Below the pieces are notes generated by a model. It did no database searches and was not told where the DNA came from. It worked only from the letters and a program-made list of their open reading frames with translations. A program made the translations under genes and the position numbers. Below are positions 23,219 to 28,281 of a DNA stretch of 28,281 nucleotides, piece after piece. Position 1 is the stretch's first letter, and each line of letters opens with the position of its first letter. Source of the stretch: Willaertia magna (taxonomy: Eukaryota; Heterolobosea; Eutetramitea; Acrasida; Naegleriidae); contig CADWAF010002291.1 of the NCBI GenBank assembly GCA_902984215.1, forward strand, positions 1 through 28,281. The letters are read 5' to 3'.

Positions 23219-25580
23219 TATTTAAAATTTTATAATATGACATTTTTAAAAATTTTATATTGAATAATAATTTATTAGATTATTAAAATAAAAAAAAATA
23301 ATTAAAATTCATTTAGTTTTTACTTATAATATTATTTAAAAAAATTTAATATTATTTTAAATAATTTTATTTATTTAAAAATAATTTTAATTAAATATTT
23401 AATTTAATTTATTTTTTTTATATTAAATAATAATTTTTTAATTAATATTTTTATATATTTAATTTTTTAATTATTATTTATATAATTAATATTTACAAAA
23501 TTATTATAAATTTTTTAATAAAAATTTTAAAATATTTACTTTATTATAAAACTTATTTTATAAATTTTAATAAATTTAATTTTATTGTTATAAATATTAA
23601 ATATTATTAAATTTATATATTTATTAATAATATTTTAGTTAATATTAAAAAATATTCTTATATAATATTTTAATTAAATAATTATTAATAGTGAAATAAT
23701 AGTTATTAATAATAAATATTTTTTATTTTAAAATAATTTTATTAAATTTAGTTTGTTAAATATATAAAAAAAATTAAATTAAATAATTTTATTAATTTTA
23801 TAAAAAAATTAAAAAATAATTTTTTAAAATATTAAAAAATAATTTTTTAAAATATTAATTTTTTTAATAAAAAGTCATTTAAAATAAAAAATAACTAATA
23901 CTATTATATCTTTTTTACGGTCAAAATTAGAAATTATATTTTTAATATTATTAAGCTTAAATATATTAATAAAATAAATATTTTATTTTTTTATATGTCC
24001 AATATTAATAATTTATTTATTATAAAGCTTTCTAAATTTATTTTATTTTATTAACCTTAAATTATTTTATTATTTATAATATAACTCATTAAATTATTAT
24101 TTAATTACTTTATATAATTAAAATAAACAATAATTAATAAGATTTAAAAATTATTAATAAAAATAAATAAATCCTTTTATATTCTAAATAAACTAAACAT
24201 TTTTATCAATAAAGTTGTAATTAAATGTTATATTTTAATATTATTATTGTAATTAATTTTAATATTAAAATAAATATTTTTAATTAAAAAAGCTTTTATA
24301 TAATTTAGTTTGAATATTATGTTATTAATATTTAAAAGTTATTTTTATTTAAAATTAATAACTAATTGAGTAAAGTAATTATAAATTTTAAAAAATATTA
24401 ATTATAAATATCTAAACTATACTTATAATTCTGTTTAATTTTAATTTATAAAAATATTTAAAAAAACAAAAAAAAGCTAAAACTAAAATTAGTTTATTCA
24501 TTTTTTATAAATATAATTGTAAACCATGAAAGGTTATAAAAAAATATAAAAATAATAAACTTAACTTAAATTTATAATATATTTAGTTAAACTATATTAT
24601 ATAATTTTTATATGATTATAATTTTTTTTATAAGAAATTTATTTTAATAAATAAGTAAACTTTTTTTAGATAATAAATTTAATAAATAAAAAACTTATTT
24701 TTTAAATTTTAAATTATTAAAATTATAATAATTAAAAAAATTAAAATTATAGTGGATTCTTAAAAATATAAATATATTTAAACTATTTTTTTTATAATTT
24801 ATATTCATTATTACAATACTTTTTAAAAAGCTAATTTATAATAATATTTTTTATTTTTTTATTTTGTATATATAATTAAAATTATTATTTATAATTTTTA
24901 TATATATATTATTATTAAAATAATATTTATTTTATTTAAAGTATTACTAAATTTTATTATAATTAATATTTATTATATAATAAATATTTTATAGATTTTA
25001 TTAAAAATTTATTTTTTAAAATAAAAAATAAAACTAAAATTATTAATAAAATTGTTGTTGTTAATTTAATTTATTGTTATATTTTTTTAAAATTATTTTA
25101 AAAAATTAAATTAAATAAAATATTAATAATTTATATAATATTTTTTTTAATAATGTGTTATTAATAAATAATAATTATTTATACTAGAAAATAAAAATAA
25201 TAAAAATAAATATTTTATTAAATTTATAGTTGTTATTATTATAATTGATATTAATTTTTTTATTATTTATTTTTAATTATTACTATTTATTATAAAATAT
25301 CATAATAAAGTTTATAAATTTTTTATAATTTAAAAAAATTACTTTTTATTCATATTTTTTTTTTTACCTTTAATAAATTAGATTTTTGATAATTTATTAT
25401 TAAATGAAAGTGAAGAAAAAGGATAAATTTAGATTAAATTAAACGGTAATTGTAATTACTTTTAAAATTATTAAAAATTTTTAGAAAAAATAATTAATTT
25501 TTAGATTACCCAAAAAAAGTTTGAAAAGGCTTTTTTAAATTTTGAAAATTATGTTATATAAATTAAAACTGTATAAAAAA
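22290..25580. other. AT desert, over 3 kb with no genes
   Basis: Almost pure A+T, with poly-A/T tracts, TTTAATTAAA-type palindromic strings and no frame longer than a few dozen codons on either strand. No transposon motif or RNA gene was recognised. It may be intergenic DNA, fully decayed transposon sequence or a chromosomal structural region; I cannot tell which. Confidence 0.5.
23187..23211. repeat. (AT)12 dinucleotide microsatellite
   Basis: A perfect alternating A/T run of 25 bases within the AT desert. Confidence 0.9.
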
Positions 25581-25935
25581 TAGTATGCTTAAATGCCCTT
25601 TGCAATGTGCAGATTAGTAAATATTATACAATTTTGTTACAAGAAAAGTTTGTTCTACAAAATCTTTATTGACTAGCGGTTGCGAAGCAACTGCTAATTA
25701 TTACAAGCTAATCTTATAGGTCTGTGCCTACAAGGCGTGCCGTAACTTCTTTTTCTTCCATACGAAGATATTAAGACACCTGGTGAATACATCTGCGACT
25801 TACGTGTAGCATAACCTCATCAGATTGGGCTATGCATGTGGTGTAGGGTAACTGTGCTTTTGTGAAGGTGTGTGATATTCGACTTGGACGAGAATCGAAC
25901 CACCGTTGCTCAGAGGTCACGATGAAACAAAAAAA
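25580..25935 (+). promoter_or_regulatory. GC-richer leader of the glycosyltransferase gene
   Basis: Base composition changes abruptly from nearly pure A+T to ordinary sequence about 350 bp before the start codon, suggesting a constrained promoter and 5' untranslated region, or an embedded non-coding RNA. It contains a strong hairpin (25674-25696) and ends in a short upstream reading frame. A GGTTCGATTC string on the minus strand (around 25892-25901) looks like a tRNA B box, but the surrounding stem does not pair. Confidence 0.45.
25674..25696 (+). other. Strong RNA hairpin, 10-bp stem with GAA loop
   Basis: The arms TAGCGGTTGC and GCAACTGCTA pair over ten positions with a single G-U wobble and enclose a GAA triloop. 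It lies in the GC-richer leader upstream of the glycosyltransferase, in otherwise AT-rich DNA, so a role as an RNA element or terminator is possible. Confidence 0.5.
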
Positions 25936-25957
25936 ATGGCAAAGAGACTTTATGTAG
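25922..25957 (+). promoter_or_regulatory. Upstream reading frame overlapping the glycosyltransferase start
   Basis: An ATG at 25922 opens an 11-residue frame that ends at a TAG (25955-25957), out of frame with and overlapping the main start at 25936. If the transcript starts upstream of it, it would lower initiation at the main ATG, which has the better A-rich context followed by G. Confidence 0.45.
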
Positions 25958-27423
25958 CTCAAATCCTAGCGGTAATTGTTGTATGTGTTACTTTCGCAAC
26001 TATCCTTTGGCTTCTCGTAACCACTAAGAAAGGAGTAGGAGAATCTTATAACAGTAGGGTGAGAACAATGCAGCAACAACGATTTAGACCAGGAACGTTT
26101 CAGTGTAATAAATACCGTAATGAAGAAGTGCATGGCAGGTACTTTGCTATGTGTCGGTTTGAAAATATTTGCCTCAACAAAAAGGGCCAGTTTGTATTAA
26201 CAAAAGAAAAGGATTCCTTCTTTAACGACGAATGGTTCGATACGTTTAATGGTAAGGCTTGGCTGTATGCTCAAGGTAACTTTAAAACAAATAGAGGTTT
26301 CGTTCCGATCCATCTTAAGGACGGTATTCTAGAATACGAATATAATACAAACAACTTATTCCTTAATAGAAAGGGGGGCAAATCAAAAGTAGAAACTTCT
26401 AAGGATTTTAAATACGTTCAAGGTTCTAGTTTCGCTTTGTATAGATTCGCCGCTGGAAATGCTGGGCATATTTTGAGTGAGAATATGGCTATGACTATTG
26501 CACAAATGTTAAGTTTTGATGATGTAACATTAGATAATAACATTATATTCTTAGAAGATACCCATGACACCTCTAAACCAGATTGGGTACTCGCTAGTTA
26601 TGGTTATTTACCCACTGTAGATAAATTCTCAATAGAGTGGTTTTCGTTAATTTCAAACAATCCAGTTCAACAATTATGTCATGATGAAAATGGTTATAAA
26701 GTTGTAAATGCTCCTTGTAGGAATGTTGCTTCTGCAGTTGAAAGTGATGAATTTATAGTTTGTTATGAAAGATTGTATATGGGTCATTCAGTTTCTAATT
26801 TAGAGGAGCCTTATGGAAGAGAAGTAATGAATCCGACATTTAGGAACTTAATATATGATAAATTGAAATTGCCTCATCAAAGAGATTTAAAGAAGAAGAA
26901 ATTTACCGTAGTAATACAGAGGAAGAAACTTTCTTCACCTCATGGAATGATAATTTCAAACGTTGACGAGATTGCTGAGTATTTAAGGGAAAATGTACCA
27001 AATGATCCAATATTTAAACAATCCGGAAAAGAACTAGAAATTCTTCCTATTCAATTAGAAGATTTTACAACTGTAGAACAAATCAAGCTCTTGCATGATT
27101 TAGATGTATATCTAACAACCCATGGATCAGGTGCTTACCTAAGTTATGTTATTAGTGACAAGTCTTTAGTTATTCAGTCACCACATTGTAGTGTTAACAA
27201 TGGAACTAAGTTCTGTTACCAAAATGAAGCCACTTCAACTTATGCAAATGTTCAATTAATGAATTACTTGTATTTGCTTCCTCCTGGAGTTGAAGCAGAT
27301 TGCACTCCTAGACCTTTAAAGCACAACCCAAACAATTGTGATCCAATACTGGATCATAAACTCATGTATAGAGCTGTACTAGGCCATTTCAAATCTATTT
27401 ACGCTTCAGAAATATATCAATAA
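25936..27423 (+). CDS. GT61-family glycosyltransferase, type II membrane protein (Golgi/ER), intact
   Basis: 495 residues from the ATG at 25936 (AAAAAAATGG context) to TAA; upstream in-frame codons start only at a TTG. A short basic N-terminus, one membrane segment (about residues 5-27) and a large lumenal domain give the type II topology of secretory-pathway glycosyltransferases. GT61-type features are AGHILSEN (about 176-183), VVIQRKK followed by SNVDEIAEYL (about 325-350), and THGSGAYLSY (about 395-404), the HG-G block near the nucleotide-sugar site. There are many Cys in the lumenal part and one NGT sequon (422-424). GT61 enzymes transfer xylose, GlcNAc or arabinose; donor and acceptor cannot be read here. 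Two dead paralogues lie at 2440-3839 and 9176-10605. GC content is well above the flanks, highest near the 5' end. It converges with the acetyltransferase downstream. Confidence 0.85.
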   Translation: MAKRLYVAQILAVIVVCVTFATILWLLVTTKKGVGESYNSRVRTMQQQRFRPGTFQCNKYRNEEVHGRYFAMCRFENICLNKKGQFVLTKEKDSFFNDEWFDTFNGKAWLYAQGNFKTNRGFVPIHLKDGILEYEYNTNNLFLNRKGGKSKVETSKDFKYVQGSSFALYRFAAGNAGHILSENMAMTIAQMLSFDDVTLDNNIIFLEDTHDTSKPDWVLASYGYLPTVDKFSIEWFSLISNNPVQQLCHDENGYKVVNAPCRNVASAVESDEFIVCYERLYMGHSVSNLEEPYGREVMNPTFRNLIYDKLKLPHQRDLKKKKFTVVIQRKKLSSPHGMIISNVDEIAEYLRENVPNDPIFKQSGKELEILPIQLEDFTTVEQIKLLHDLDVYLTTHGSGAYLSYVISDKSLVIQSPHCSVNNGTKFCYQNEATSTYANVQLMNYLYLLPPGVEADCTPRPLKHNPNNCDPILDHKLMYRAVLGHFKSIYASEIYQ

Positions 27424-27446
27424 AAATCTTTATAATAACTTTACAT

Positions 27447-27953
27447 TTATAAATAATATTCCAATTCATACCATTGTTCTTTTCCATGAGATACACTTGA
27501 TAAACCTTTCGTTTTAAAACCAACATTTTCATAAAATTTAATTAAATATTCTTTACTTAATAAAACACAATATTGTCCCTTAAAATTTTCACTTAAATAA
27601 TTTAAATATTTCTTTAACATTTCACTACCAATACCATTCCTTCTATATTTATCTTTTATTACAACAGAATGTATACAAATTGTTTTACCATTTGGTTGAT
27701 GTGTTGACATTGTGTCATGTGTTAAAATGGATTGATTAGTTCTTGTACTACAGACAAATCCTATTAATTCATTATTTGTTGTTGTTGGATTTACGTAAAT
27801 TTTAAATAAATCATTTGCATTTTCAATACGAAACTTTAATTTATCAAAAGTTGCAGCTTCATCTTCTGGATAAGATTCTTTTTCTAATTGATAAATATCA
27901 TCCAACAAATTTAATGAAACGGATTGTAATTCAAAAGAATTTTTATTTTCCAT
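27447..27953 (-). CDS. GNAT-family N-acetyltransferase, AANAT/polyamine acetyltransferase type
   Basis: 168 residues starting MENKN at the ATG 27953-27951 and ending with TAA. The GNAT core is clear: SYPEDEAAT (about 27-35, the YP..E.A start of arylalkylamine/polyamine acetyltransferases), beta strands around 63-71 and 92-99, and the acetyl-CoA loop YRRNGIGSEML (about 103-113, R-x-x-G-x-G). YENVGF (about 141-146) follows, and SVSHGKEQWYEL near the end, which matches the HG..WYE signature of AANAT-like and fungal Paa1-like enzymes. The likely reaction is acetyl transfer from acetyl-CoA to a small amine such as a polyamine or arylalkylamine, in the cytosol. Length is usual for the family. Its 3' end lies about 23 bp from the end of the convergent glycosyltransferase, and it shares a divergent promoter with the gene at 28180. 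Confidence 0.85.
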   Translation of the reverse strand: MENKNSFELQSVSLNLLDDIYQLEKESYPEDEAATFDKLKFRIENANDLFKIYVNPTTTNNELIGFVCSTRTNQSILTHDTMSTHQPNGKTICIHSVVIKDKYRRNGIGSEMLKKYLNYLSENFKGQYCVLLSKEYLIKFYENVGFKTKGLSSVSHGKEQWYELEYYL

Positions 27954-28179
27954 ATTCTTTATTAAATTTTGCTATTAATTTTACTATTAATTTTGTTTAA
28001 TTTTTTTGTTGTTAATATTTCACTACAACGAGTTCTTGTCGACCTAGGCACGCACCGTATTATTATTGACAACACTTACCAAGAAGGCCAAAGAATGACA
28101 CGTTAATTTTTTTTTTTAAAAAAAAATTTTTATCCATAAAATTTTTAGGCTTAAAAAAAAATATTTTTCAAAAAAAAAA
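27954..28179. promoter_or_regulatory. Divergent promoter region with oligo-T/oligo-A tracts
   Basis: The 226 bp between the acetyltransferase and the rightmost gene must hold both promoters. A GC-richer patch (about 28022-28105, including GTCGACCTAGGCACGCACCG) is followed by a T13/A9-type tract and further A runs up to the ATG at 28180. Homopolymer tracts of this kind are typical promoter elements of AT-rich eukaryotic genomes. Confidence 0.5.
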
Positions 28180-28281
28180 ATGAAATTATTATTACTTCAA
28201 GTCTTTTTCTTCTTTTTATTCTTTGCGTTTCTTCTCTTCACAGCATCATCATCTCACCAACAACAACAACAAGAATCAACA
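28180..28281 (+). CDS. N-terminus of a secreted or membrane protein (3' partial)
   Basis: An ATG directly after a run of A opens 34 codons to the window edge. The first 22 or so residues, beginning MKLLLLQVFFFFLFFAFLLF, form a typical signal peptide or N-terminal anchor, followed by TASSS and a His plus five Gln run encoded by CAA repeats. The mature protein is outside the window, so function is unknown. Confidence 0.7.
   Translation, partial: MKLLLLQVFFFFLFFAFLLFTASSSHQQQQQEST

Noticed and set aside
25885..25935. tRNA gene on the minus strand (GGTTCGATTC B-box-like string)
   Set aside because: The bases flanking the T loop do not form the five-pair stem, and no A box, anticodon arm or acceptor stem could be drawn.
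25771..25962. 63-codon minus-strand reading frame
   Set aside because: It is antisense to the leader and start of the glycosyltransferase and resembles no protein.
1..28281. Ciliate-type genetic code (TAA/TAG = Gln) for the organism
   Set aside because: The live glycosyltransferase and acetyltransferase encode all Gln with CAA/CAG and end in TAA. The LINE also shows in-frame TGA and Asp to Asn losses, which fit decay.

Overview
The window is eukaryotic, extremely AT-rich DNA in which a short block of live genes sits at the right edge (about 25.9-28.3 kb) and most of the rest is a graveyard of decayed genes and transposable elements. Support for a eukaryote: a type II membrane glycosyltransferase, a non-LTR retrotransposon with endonuclease, reverse transcriptase and RNase H, several large eukaryotic-type transposases, a fungal-type Zn2Cys6 cluster, oligo-A/T promoter tracts, Asn-rich and CAA-repeat Gln-rich coding, and A-rich start-codon contexts. 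I cannot fix the organism. An AT-rich early-diverging fungus (for example an anaerobic rumen fungus) or a dictyostelid-like amoeba would both fit. The live genes use the standard genetic code.

Left region (1-11.3 kb). A broken beta-class amino-methyltransferase gene enters from the left edge (1-1670). Next come two dead paralogues of a GT61-family glycosyltransferase, both on the minus strand (2440-3839 and 9176-10605). Between them lies a near full-length but heavily mutated LINE (about 3850-9106) that ends in seven copies of an 8-bp repeat. A small minus-strand fragment of an uncharacterised conserved protein follows at 11034-11258.

Middle region (11.3-22.3 kb). This is a mosaic of transposase pseudogenes: an N-terminal half of one family on the plus strand (11283-12430), an almost complete CACTA/Plavaka-like transposase on the plus strand (15640-17918), an unidentified plus-strand reading frame (18304-19085), and a minus-strand C-terminal half resembling the first family that ends in a Zn2Cys6 cluster and a Gln/Asn-rich tail (19084-20690). 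Two opposed fragments of a third family follow (21628-21846 plus and 21797-22285 minus). The 12.4-15.1 kb stretch and the 22.3-25.6 kb stretch are almost pure A+T with no recognisable genes.

Right region (25.6-28.3 kb). A GC-richer leader precedes an intact 495-residue GT61-type glycosyltransferase. Its 3' end faces a GNAT-family acetyltransferase (AANAT/polyamine-acetyltransferase type) with only about 23 bp between the genes. That gene shares a 226-bp divergent promoter region with the first exon of a secreted or membrane protein that runs off the right edge.

The unifying theme is decay. In the mobile elements the reading frames stay open over hundreds of codons except for in-frame stops, and conserved residues are changed in ways explained by G:C to A:T transitions (Gln to TAA/TAG, Trp to TGA/TAG, Asp to Asn, His or Cys to Tyr). 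The intact GT61 gene served as the internal ruler by which the two dead copies were recognised. All homology statements come from reading translations by eye; no database search was run.
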